NCBI GenBank assembly: GCA_030589225.1
Contig: JAUUWD010000097.1
Span: 1-6,440 of the forward strand
Direction of reading: 5' to 3'
Origin: Desulfobacteraceae bacterium
GTDB taxonomy: Bacteria > Desulfobacterota > DSM-4660 > Desulfatiglandales > Desulfatiglandaceae
DNA length: 6,440 nucleotides
Shown: positions 1-6,243 of the stretch, piece after piece
Position numbering within the stretch: the stretch's first letter is position 1
How the letters are laid out: every line of letters begins with the position of its first letter
Position numbers and translations under genes: made by a program
The notes under the pieces: model-generated
The model's input: only the letters and a program-made list of their open reading frames with translations
Told to the model about the DNA's origin: nothing
Databases searched by the model: none

Positions 1-396
<396 letters not shown>

Positions 397-440
397 GCCC
401 GCTTTTTGCAGATATACGCTATGATAATGCATAGCTTGAA

Positions 441-619
441 TACCTGAATCTTGCACCAAGTATCGTAGCGAGGCGCAGAAAGCCTTGTGTTTAAAGCGAA
501 GTTGGAGTGATTTTGACCCGCAGGCATATTACCTATATGGTGAGGATCAAAATCATGAAACGAGCTTTAAAGGCAAAGCGCTTCAAGCCGTAGTAGATAG
601 TTAGTGCAAGATTCAGGTA
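441..619. repeat. 179-bp imperfect palindrome with 16-bp perfect terminal inverted repeats (MITE-like)
   Basis: Bases 441-456 (TACCTGAATCTTGCAC) are the exact reverse complement of 604-619. Further collinear pairing continues inward: 490-497 with 564-571 (8 of 8), 508-519 with 544-555 (11 of 12), and 525-529 with 535-539 around a 5-base apex loop. Spacers on the two arms are nearly equal (33 versus 32, 10 versus 8, and 5 versus 4 bases), so the whole unit can fold into one long hairpin. There is no coding potential inside. The size, the perfect ends and the position between two genes that are usually adjacent suggest a non-autonomous mobile or interspersed palindromic element. No clear target-site duplication is visible. 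A transcribed guaBA message would contain this hairpin, so it could also affect mRNA processing. The symmetry is seen directly; mobility is inferred. Confidence 0.85.
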
Positions 620-628
620 ATAATTTGA

Positions 629-634
629 GAGGTG
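629..634 (+). promoter_or_regulatory. Ribosome binding site of guaA
   Basis: GAGGTG lies 11 bases upstream of the ATG at 646 and is the best Shine-Dalgarno match here. It favours ATG 646 over the in-frame GTG at 604, which lies inside the terminal repeat of the palindrome, and over the TTG codons at 625 and 643. The spacing is slightly long. Confidence 0.6.
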
Positions 635-645
635 GAATCGGATTG

Positions 646-2202
646 ATGTCAGGTAACTTTTACAAACAGAAAGTACTTATTTTAGACTTTGGGTCCCAGT
701 ACACACAGCTTATTGCCAGACGGGTTCGAGAAGCACAGGTTTATTGTGAAATCCATCCATTCAACATAAGCATTGAAAAAATAAAGACCTTTTCCCCAAT
801 GGGTATCATACTTTCAGGCGGGCCTGCCAGCATATATGAGATAAATGCCCCTAATGTTGACCGGCAAATTCTTGACCTGAAGGTCCCTGTCCTGGGCATC
901 TGTTACGGGATGCAATTCCTCACTCATTTGCTAAGTGGTATCGTTTCAAAGGCCACGGACAGGGAGTATGGCAATGCCGCGATGACCATTGAAGATAACA
1001 GAGACCTGTTCTATGGGTTTGGAATATCGGACCAGGAAACAGTATGGATGAGTCATGGAGACCGTATTGACCGAATGCCCGAAGGCTTTGTCGCGCTTGC
1101 GAGCAGCAAAAACAGCCCAATTGCGGCAATGGCGGACGCGTCAAGGAAATTTTTCGGGGTTCAATTTCATCCGGAGGTGGCGCACACGCCGGAAGGTCAC
1201 AGGGTTCTCAAGAATTTTCTTTTTAGAATATGTGGATGTGAACCCTCCTGGACCATGGCCTCTTTTGTCCGTCGAACCATCAGGAAACAGAGAGAAAGGA
1301 TCGGGGAAGACAGGGTAATCTGCGGGCTTTCGGGCGGGGTCGACTCCTCTGTGACGGCGGTTTTGCTTCACAAGGCCATCGGAGACCGTCTGTCCTGTAT
1401 TTTTGTGGATAATGGCCTTCTCAGGAGGGGAGAAGTGCAGGATGTTATGGAGGTCTTCCAGGAGTATTATGGCATGGACCTGCACCTGGTGGATGCTTCA
1501 GAGCGTTTTCTTAGCTGCCTCAAGGGAATTAGCGATCCTGAGGAAAAGAGAAAAATCATTGGGCGGGAGTTTATCGGGGTCTTTGAACAGAAGGCAAAGG
1601 AACTGGGCAGCGCAAAATATCTGGCTCAGGGCACTCTTTATCCGGATGTTATTGAAAGTGTTTCTTTTAAAGGGCCTTCGGCGACCATAAAGAGTCACCA
1701 TAACGTCGGAGGGCTGCCTGAAACCATGAAGTTGAAACTCATTGAGCCCCTGAGAGAATTGTTCAAGGATGAGGTGCGCCAGGTGGGCGTGGAACTTGGT
1801 CTTCCCAGAGAAATGGTGATCCGCCAGCCCTTTCCGGGTCCTGGCCTGGCGGTCAGGATCCTGGGCGAGGTGACCCGTGATCGGCTTGAGATATTGAGAT
1901 CTGCCGATGTTATTGTTCTGGAAGAAATCAGGAAAGCCGGCCTGTATGAAAAGGTCTGGCAGTCCTTTGCAGTCCTTCTTCCCGTGAGGACGGTGGGTGT
2001 GATGGGTGATGAGAGAACTTATGAAAATGTGATTGCCATTCGTGTGGTGGACAGCCTGGATGCAATGACTGCTGACTGGACAAGAATCCCCTACGAAGTG
2101 CAGGCAAGGATGTCCAACAGGATAATTAACAGTGTAAAAGGGGTAAACCGGGTAGTTTACGATATTTCCTCCAAACCCCCCAGCACGATCGAATGGGAAT
2201 AG
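646..2202 (+). CDS. guaA: GMP synthase (glutamine-hydrolysing)
   Basis: The 518-residue cytosolic enzyme converts XMP to GMP using ATP and glutamine, the step after GuaB. The N-terminal class I glutamine amidotransferase domain (about 8-195) has the nucleophile Cys86 in GICYG and the His175/Glu177 pair in FHPEV. The ATP pyrophosphatase domain (about 215-395) has the P-loop SGGVDS at 229-234, and the conserved [10 protein letters not shown] (329-338) and [11 protein letters not shown] (348-358) segments. The C-terminal dimerisation domain contains [14 protein letters not shown] (395-408) and ends in [13 protein letters not shown], as in other GuaA proteins. The length is close to the usual roughly 525 residues, and all catalytic residues seen are intact. 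Translation from ATG 646 is preferred because of the upstream GAGGTG; the family start, just before [13 protein letters not shown], agrees. The next gene begins 17 bases after the stop, suggesting co-transcription. Confidence 0.98.
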   Translation: MSGNFYKQKVLILDFGSQYTQLIARRVREAQVYCEIHPFNISIEKIKTFSPMGIILSGGPASIYEINAPNVDRQILDLKVPVLGICYGMQFLTHLLSGIVSKATDREYGNAAMTIEDNRDLFYGFGISDQETVWMSHGDRIDRMPEGFVALASSKNSPIAAMADASRKFFGVQFHPEVAHTPEGHRVLKNFLFRICGCEPSWTMASFVRRTIRKQRERIGEDRVICGLSGGVDSSVTAVLLHKAIGDRLSCIFVDNGLLRRGEVQDVMEVFQEYYGMDLHLVDASERFLSCLKGISDPEEKRKIIGREFIGVFEQKAKELGSAKYLAQGTLYPDVIESVSFKGPSATIKSHHNVGGLPETMKLKLIEPLRELFKDEVRQVGVELGLPREMVIRQPFPGPGLAVRILGEVTRDRLEILRSADVIVLEEIRKAGLYEKVWQSFAVLLPVRTVGVMGDERTYENVIAIRVVDSLDAMTADWTRIPYEVQARMSNRIINSVKGVNRVVYDISSKPPSTIEWE

Positions 2203-2219
2203 ATAGTGCCCATCCATAA

Positions 2220-3155
2220 ATGATTATGAAAGCAATTAACGAACGAAACCCTGAGATCTGGACAATTGGTGGAGGAAAAGGAGGCACGGGAAAGAGCTTT
2301 GTATTAAGCAGTATGGGAATCTGCCTTGCCCTGCAAGGCAAAAGAGTTATCCTGATTGATGCTGATCTTGGAGGCGCCAATCTGCACACATTCCTTGGTA
2401 TTAATAAGCCAAGGATTTCCTTGACGGATTTTTTCGAGAAAAAGGTACTGCTACCTGATCTTGTTGTTGATAGCGGGATAAAAAACATGGGGTTATTGAT
2501 AGGAGCGATCCATTCTCTATCCCCTGATGGTATTAAATATACACAGAAACTCAAACTGTTCAGGCATATCAAGAAACTCAATGCAGATTATGTCCTTATT
2601 GACCTTGGCGCTGGTGCGCACTTTAATACCATGGACACATTTCTCCTTGCAGATAAGATGATAGTCGTAATTATTCCCGAAATAATTGCTATTGAAAATT
2701 TGTATTTTTTTTTAAAAAACGCTTTCTTCAGACATGTGATAAATTCCCTTGGAGGCCATGGCCTGAGAGATGTGGTTCAGAACGCCTGGAAAAACAGGGA
2801 AGAACATGATATAAAGAATTTCAGTCAACTCATTGACTATCTTAAAGGTTTGTCAAAGACAATGGAGAATATTATCAATACGAAATTATCCGATTTCAGG
2901 GCTTATATCATTTTAAACAGGATAAATACGAGTCAAGAGATAATGATTGGGAATTCAGTGAAAAGCATTTGCAAAAAATATTTTGGTCTTAATTCCAGCT
3001 ATGTTGGATACATTGAATTTGATGCTGTTATTTCCAGATGCATAAACAAAAGGCAGTCTTACATGCAGGCCTATCCGGCCTCACGTTGTGCAAAAGAGAT
3101 CGAAAGACTGACAGAGAACCTTTTAGAAGGAAGAGATATTAGTACAAAGATATGA
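2220..3155 (+). CDS. MinD/ParA-family P-loop ATPase of unknown role
   Basis: This 311-residue protein belongs to the deviant-Walker SIMIBI ATPases. Visible motifs are the deviant Walker A GGGKGGTGKS (17-26, with the signature Lys20 and Lys25), the switch region VILIDADLGGANLHTFLG (43-60, Asp47 and Asp49) and Walker B VLIDLGAG (125-132). A PEIIAIEN segment (153-160) corresponds to the PEP-SIEN motif of MinD/FlhG-like proteins. The C-terminal third, with YVGYIEFD and a closing helix KEIERLTENLL, fits the FlhG-like subfamily common in Deltaproteobacteria. Such ATPases form ATP sandwich dimers and position or regulate partners. No flagellar gene is nearby and no C-terminal membrane-targeting helix is obvious, so neither flhG nor minD is assigned. 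The start is ATG 2220, with ATG 2226 as an alternative; no strong ribosome binding site is seen, so translation may be coupled to guaA 17 bases upstream. The gene overlaps the next by 4 bases. A T9-A6 run lies at 2705-2719. Family confidence is high; function is unknown. Confidence 0.88.
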   Translation: MIMKAINERNPEIWTIGGGKGGTGKSFVLSSMGICLALQGKRVILIDADLGGANLHTFLGINKPRISLTDFFEKKVLLPDLVVDSGIKNMGLLIGAIHSLSPDGIKYTQKLKLFRHIKKLNADYVLIDLGAGAHFNTMDTFLLADKMIVVIIPEIIAIENLYFFLKNAFFRHVINSLGGHGLRDVVQNAWKNREEHDIKNFSQLIDYLKGLSKTMENIINTKLSDFRAYIILNRINTSQEIMIGNSVKSICKKYFGLNSSYVGYIEFDAVISRCINKRQSYMQAYPASRCAKEIERLTENLLEGRDISTKI

Positions 3156-3712
3156 GTAGAGAAGATTACAGCAAGTACCTTGAGACCCTCGAACTTCCCC
3201 TTGGGGCATCATTATCAGAGATCAGGAAAGCATATCAACACCTGAAGGCATTGTATTCAAGGGAATCTATTGTAACATTACCTATTGAAGATGAAATTTC
3301 AGCAGAGGTAAAGAGACAGATCCTCCGTCAAATTGAAGAAGCATACCAGGGCTTATTGGTTTCATTCAAGAAAGAGGAAGATACACTGGAAAATGAGATG
3401 AGCTCACGGCCTGCAATGAAAAACTATGAACAAACGTCAGTGGAGCTTACAACTTTTACTGGACAAGCATTACGGAAAATAAGGGAAAGGCTGAACATTG
3501 ACCTGCAGGATATCGCCCTTTCAACCAGGGTACAAACCCAGTATCTTAAGGACATAGAGCTTGAAAATTTTGAAGCCCTTCCACCTGAGGCTTATACAAG
3601 GGGTTTTGTCATCAGCTATGCAGAGTATCTATCGCTTGACTCAAAGAAGGTGGTAGATGATTATATGAGTAGATATTCTGCGTGGAAGGATGAGCATGAG
3701 AAGAAAATGTAA
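3152..3712 (+). CDS. J-like/RodZ-type helix-turn-helix fusion protein
   Basis: The protein has 186 residues and two regions. Residues 5-68 resemble a J-domain fold: YLETLELPLGASLSEIRKAY is like helices I-II and QIEEAYQGLL like the last helices. The HPD tripeptide needed to stimulate DnaK is absent from the expected loop (about 34-46), so it is probably a protein-interaction module. Residues 103-172 match the RodZ-type HTH domain (HTH_25), beginning GQALRKIRERLNI and including YLKDIELENFEALP and YTRGFVISYAEYL. Unlike RodZ, there is no transmembrane helix or periplasmic domain; the chain ends shortly after the HTH in a charged tail. The start ATG overlaps the stop of the ATPase gene (ATGA), which implies translational coupling and a shared task. 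In RodZ this HTH binds MreB rather than DNA, so a cytoskeletal or partner-binding role is as plausible as DNA binding. Its stop codon directly abuts that of the opposing pseudogene. Confidence 0.8.
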   Translation: MSREDYSKYLETLELPLGASLSEIRKAYQHLKALYSRESIVTLPIEDEISAEVKRQILRQIEEAYQGLLVSFKKEEDTLENEMSSRPAMKNYEQTSVELTTFTGQALRKIRERLNIDLQDIALSTRVQTQYLKDIELENFEALPPEAYTRGFVISYAEYLSLDSKKVVDDYMSRYSAWKDEHEKKM

Positions 3713-4202
3713 TCATTTCTGAAAAATTTCCCTGACTTTTTTACAGACAGATTCCGGTGGTATAACGCTGTAAGGCTCCTTGTGGATTGTTTGAAAATAG
3801 GTCTGATCGCTATTCCCTATAGGACGCGGAATAAGTCGAGGGCAAATCTTCGCATTGATTCGAAAATGATCATCTTCTCTGCCTGAAAATATTGAAAGGT
3901 TGAAACTGTAGATGTTTTCCGTGTAAAAGTACCCTAATACCCTGGAAAGCCCGTCAAGAAACCTTATAAGTTCCTCATCTCCTAAACTGGGCAGGGAAGA
4001 CTGTTCGGTGAATATACACCATACATCAGGCAAAAAACTTTGAGGAACATAGCTCATGGCCCAAAAGATCGATCCGGTTTCACCGACAAAACGTTCCCTG
4101 GATTCCTTTTCGGCTTTCCAATGGAATTTCATCGGCAATGAACCCCTTTAGAGGGTTAATCAGACGAGCTTTGGCTTCAATTTTTCTAAAAGAGATACCC
4201 AT
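3713..4202 (-). pseudogene. GalT-like nucleotidylyltransferase (HIT superfamily) remnant with internal deletion
   Basis: Two pieces of one gene appear in different frames. The C-terminal piece (4138-3713) contains KFHWKAEKES, ETGSIFWAMSYVPQ, SFNLSIFSG and CPRLIPRPIGNSDQTYF. From memory this resembles the C-terminal half of galactose-1-phosphate uridylyltransferase-like proteins of about 320-340 residues. It opens only at a TTG (4138) or ATG (4132) with no ribosome binding site, and an in-frame TAA lies just upstream. The N-terminal piece starts at ATG 4202, preceded by GAGG with good spacing, and reads MGISFRKIEAKARLINPLKG, typical of such a protein's beginning. It runs into a stop at 4082-4080. 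The pieces overlap and are one base out of frame, with roughly 150 residues of middle, where an HxH nucleotide-binding motif is expected, missing. A deletion plus frameshift is the simplest reading. Family assignment is moderate; that the gene is broken is more secure than what it was. Confidence 0.6.
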
Positions 4203-4299
4203 AGCGTTGCCTCAAAATCCCCTCCAACCCTTGTAAAACTAATGAAGCCCTCAACCTCTGAACCCATTAACAGTTACTGAACACAGATATCAAGAACAC

Positions 4300-4325
4300 A
4301 TCAAAAATTCAAACCCATTTTTGAT
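4300..4325. repeat. 9-bp perfect AT-rich inverted repeat
   Basis: ATCAAAAAT (4300-4308) is the exact reverse complement of ATTTTTGAT (4317-4325), with an 8-base spacer. It lies upstream of the plus-strand promoter candidate and in the 5' region of the minus-strand remnant. An operator for a dimeric regulator or a simple hairpin are both possible. No T-run follows that would make it a terminator on the plus strand. Confidence 0.5.
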
Positions 4326-4372
4326 AGTGGGAGATAGATATGGATTGTGATCCAGGCATTCTATTTTTTGAT

Positions 4373-4401
4373 TTGCATTCCTCCGCTATTCATCTTAGTA
4401 T
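4373..4401 (+). promoter_or_regulatory. Weak sigma70-like promoter candidate
   Basis: TTGCAT (4373-4378) and TAGTAT (4396-4401) are separated by exactly 17 bases. The -35 matches the consensus at three positions and the -10 at four. It would drive the exported-protein gene with a leader of about 190 bases containing the palindrome and the hairpin. Such matches occur by chance in AT-rich DNA, so this is only a candidate. Confidence 0.22.
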
Positions 4402-4452
4402 TTCAATCTGTTATGTTTTTGGGATACGCCTTGGAGGGTGTCTGAGAATGAG

Positions 4453-4557
4453 ATATTTTTTCCAAGATCAAGGAAGGCGAAAATTATAACCACAGGAATA
4501 CATTGAAGTATTTCGAGGATTATAATTTGAGTCTGACGTAGAGATTGGGAAAAATAG
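4453..4557. repeat. About 105-bp nested imperfect palindrome
   Basis: Three collinear pairs of complementary segments share one centre. ATTTTTTCC (4455-4463) faces GGGAAAAAT (4547-4555) with one mismatch. AAATTATA (4481-4488) is perfectly complementary to TATAATTT (4521-4528). AATAC (4497-4501) is perfectly complementary to GTATT (4508-4512) around a 6-base loop. The intervening stretches pair poorly. It could be a second interspersed repeat, unrelated in sequence to the one at 441-619, or a structured leader RNA of the downstream gene. Confidence 0.5.
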
Positions 4558-4571
4558 CCATTCTCGGGCAG

Positions 4572-4590
4572 CCTCCTTGTGAAAAGGAGG
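4572..4590 (+). promoter_or_regulatory. Hairpin sequestering the ribosome binding site of the exported-protein gene
   Basis: CCTCCTT (4572-4578) is perfectly complementary to AAGGAGG (4584-4590), with a 5-base loop GTGAA. The 3' arm is a near-ideal Shine-Dalgarno sequence, placed 10 bases before the ATG at 4601. In the mRNA this 7-bp, partly GC-rich stem would hide the ribosome binding site and so could limit translation until opened by temperature, a protein, or an upstream alternative pairing. The pairing is seen; regulation is inferred. Confidence 0.6.
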
Positions 4591-4600
4591 ATATAAACAA

Positions 4601-5122
4601 ATGAAAAATAAAAAACGTCAGGCCTTGTTGATTGCTGTAGTTCTTACTCTAATGAGCCTGCCTGCTTTCGTATTTGCTTCTAATGGGAAAAATGAGCAAG
4701 AAACCCTGCGTGGCATAAATGCGCTTCATGTTATCGTCCACGATGTAGACCAGGAGGCTGAACAGTATGGCTTGACCCGGGAGAAAATACAAAAGGATTT
4801 CGAAACCATGCTTGGGATGGCAGGGATCAAAGTGCTGTCCGAAAAGGAAGGCCTAAAGGTGCCGAGAGCTCCCTTTATAACTTTGACGGTCGGCACTATG
4901 AGAGCCTTCACTACTAAAGGCTCTGAGTTTTACTTTATTTCTATCCTTATCAAATTACGCCAGGATGTGTATTTGGAGAGGAAACCCAGAAACAGAATAC
5001 ATGGCATTGCAACCTGGTCAAACACTCGCTTTGGGGTAAACTTTGGTCAAAACATTAGATCCGAGGTAAACAAGGCAATTGATCAATTTATCAATGCTCA
5101 CGCAGCCGCAAACTCGGAATAG
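4601..5122 (+). CDS. Uncharacterised exported protein with Sec signal peptide
   Basis: The 173-residue protein begins with a classic Sec signal: basic KNKKR, a hydrophobic core at about 8-25, and a likely signal peptidase I site after Ala26 (VFA|SNG). No lipobox cysteine is seen, so the mature protein of about 147 residues is expected to be periplasmic or secreted and soluble. The mature part starts with LRGINALHVIVHDV (36-49), followed by YGLTREKIQKDFETML (56-71) and GIKVLS, then a beta-rich central part with LIKLRQDVYLER (116-127) and an ATWS element (137-140). It ends in an amphipathic helix IRSEVNKAIDQFINAHAAAN. This layout matches, from memory, a widespread family of small exported proteins of unknown function with an LRG..V.V..GLT..I..D signature. 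I know no demonstrated function. A strong ribosome binding site is partly hidden in a hairpin. The aldolase gene follows after 19 bases, so the two are probably co-transcribed. Confidence 0.82.
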   Translation: MKNKKRQALLIAVVLTLMSLPAFVFASNGKNEQETLRGINALHVIVHDVDQEAEQYGLTREKIQKDFETMLGMAGIKVLSEKEGLKVPRAPFITLTVGTMRAFTTKGSEFYFISILIKLRQDVYLERKPRNRIHGIATWSNTRFGVNFGQNIRSEVNKAIDQFINAHAAANSE

Positions 5123-5141
5123 AATTTAAAAGGAGAATTCC

Positions 5142-6203
5142 ATGAACAACATACGCATTGACCTTTTCAGTGACACCATTACAAAACCTACTCAAAAGAT
5201 GCGAGAATTTATGTGCGTAGCCGAAGTCGGAGATGAGCAACAACGCGAAGACCCGACTGTGAATATGCTGGTTGATATGGTCTGCGAGCTCCTGGATAAG
5301 GAAGACGCCATTTTTGTCCCCTCGGGCACTATGTGTAATCAGATTTCTTTTCGGGTCTATTGCCGGCCTGGCGACGAAATTATTATGGACCATACGGCAC
5401 ATACCCGGCACTACGAAGCAGGTGGCCCGGCTGCCCTCAGTGGAGCTACAATGTACACTATTGAGGGCAGGCGCGGCATTTTTACCGGGAGTCAAGTTGA
5501 GGCTGCCATTCGCCCAGCGGAAAATCATTTTCCCCGCTCACGAGTGGTCTTAATTGAACAGACGTCAAATATGGGCGGAGGTAGCATATGGCCCCTTGAA
5601 ACGATTGAAGAAGTTTGCAGCCTTGCCAATAAGCATGGGTTGGCCAGACACATGGACGGAGCGCGTCTTCTGAATGCCGTTGTTGCCACACGCATTTCTG
5701 CTGAAGCCTATGCTGCAAACTTTGACTCGCTCTGGATTGATTTCAGTAAAGGGTTGGGGGCGCCTGTCGGCGCTGTTTTGGCCGGTTCAAAGGATTTCAT
5801 AAAAGAGGCATGGCGTTGGAAACAACAATTCGGTGGAGCCATGCGACAAGCGGGCATAATAGCGGCAGGAGCGGTTTATGCCCTCAAACATCATGTTGAA
5901 CGGCTGGCCGAGGACCATGAAAATGCACAAATTCTGGCCCAGGGCCTGGCCGAGATTGACGGCATTACAGTTGAACCCGTGGAGACAAACCTGGTCTTTT
6001 TCGATGTTGCCGGGCTCGGTATCACTGGGAGCGCTTTTAACGAATCATTGATACCACACGGGATCCGTTTCTCAATAATAGGTGAGTTCGTTGTACGTGG
6101 CGTCACACATTTAGACGTTTCGCGTGCCCAAATCGAAGAGGCCCTGGATTGTATTCGAAAAATGGTTGAGAAAATCGCGGCACCGAACCCTGGTAAGGTG
6201 TGA
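5142..6203 (+). CDS. ltaE: Low-specificity L-threonine aldolase (PLP-dependent)
   Basis: The 353-residue cytosolic fold-type I PLP enzyme of the beta-eliminating lyase family (PF01212) cleaves L-threonine or L-allo-threonine to glycine and acetaldehyde. Motifs in order are IDLFSDT (6-12), the cofactor phosphate-binding SGTM (61-64), HTRHYEAGG (87-95), whose His87 aligns with the catalytic ring-stacking histidine, MDGARL (171-176) with Asp172 for the PLP nitrogen and Arg175, and FSKGLGAPVGAVLAGS (201-216) with Lys203 forming the Schiff base. RGVTHLDVS (319-327) carries the substrate-carboxylate arginine, Arg319. The length is typical and no key residue is missing. The start ATG has AAAAGGAG six bases upstream. 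It lies 19 bases after the exported-protein gene, apparently in one operon, though no functional link is evident. Related lyases such as phenylserine aldolase share this fold, so exact substrate specificity is not fixed by sequence. A short hairpin follows the stop. Confidence 0.93.
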   Translation: MNNIRIDLFSDTITKPTQKMREFMCVAEVGDEQQREDPTVNMLVDMVCELLDKEDAIFVPSGTMCNQISFRVYCRPGDEIIMDHTAHTRHYEAGGPAALSGATMYTIEGRRGIFTGSQVEAAIRPAENHFPRSRVVLIEQTSNMGGGSIWPLETIEEVCSLANKHGLARHMDGARLLNAVVATRISAEAYAANFDSLWIDFSKGLGAPVGAVLAGSKDFIKEAWRWKQQFGGAMRQAGIIAAGAVYALKHHVERLAEDHENAQILAQGLAEIDGITVEPVETNLVFFDVAGLGITGSAFNESLIPHGIRFSIIGEFVVRGVTHLDVSRAQIEEALDCIRKMVEKIAAPNPGKV

Positions 6204-6212
6204 TTAACGTCT

Positions 6213-6243
6213 TGGGATTCCTATCCCATCTTAGCGGGATTTT
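6213..6243. terminator. Hairpin between convergent genes, weak terminator candidate
   Basis: TGGGAT (6213-6218) pairs perfectly with ATCCCA (6223-6228) over a 4-base loop, 10 bases after the aldolase stop. The same ATCCC (6223-6227) can instead pair with GGGAT (6236-6240), which is followed by a short T-run ending at 6243, closer to a rho-independent form for the plus strand. Both stems are short and the T-run is poor. Confidence 0.4.

Larger units (their letters stand above)
4203..4600. other. 398-bp noncoding region between divergent genes
   Basis: No credible gene is seen in either strand. This AT-rich stretch separates the minus-strand GalT-like remnant from the plus-strand exported-protein gene and should contain the promoters for both. 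It holds the 9-bp inverted repeat at 4300-4325, a weak promoter candidate at 4373-4401, a nested palindrome at about 4453-4557, and the ribosome-binding-site hairpin at 4572-4590, each listed separately. The part nearest the remnant (4203-4299) shows only its ribosome binding site on the minus strand. Confidence 0.6.

Noticed and set aside
418..435. 6-bp hairpin after guaB as a terminator
   Set aside because: The stem GCTATG/CATAGC is short, not GC-rich, and is not followed by a T-run.
441..619. Purine riboswitch or attenuator controlling guaA
   Set aside because: The fold is one long two-armed palindrome without the three-way junction of purine riboswitches and without a T-run terminator; a repeat element explains it better.
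604..645. GTG at 604 as the guaA start, adding 14 residues
   Set aside because: The GTG lies inside the terminal repeat of the palindrome and the extra residues are not part of the GuaA family. ATG 646 has GAGGTG upstream and fits the family N-terminus.
1498..2217. 239-codon open frame on the minus strand opposite guaA
   Set aside because: It is antisense to a highly conserved gene, its translation is low-complexity and unlike any family, and it is explained by guaA codon bias.
2126..2581. 151-codon minus-strand frame across the guaA-ATPase junction
   Set aside because: It overlaps two clear genes on the opposite strand and shows no recognisable domain.
2220..3155. Assignment as flhG or minD
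   Set aside because: No flagellar or minC/minE genes are nearby and no diagnostic C-terminal amphipathic targeting helix is obvious, so only family level is supported.
3152..3712. Assignment as rodZ or as a DnaJ co-chaperone
   Set aside because: There is no transmembrane segment or periplasmic domain as in RodZ, and no HPD motif as in functional J proteins.
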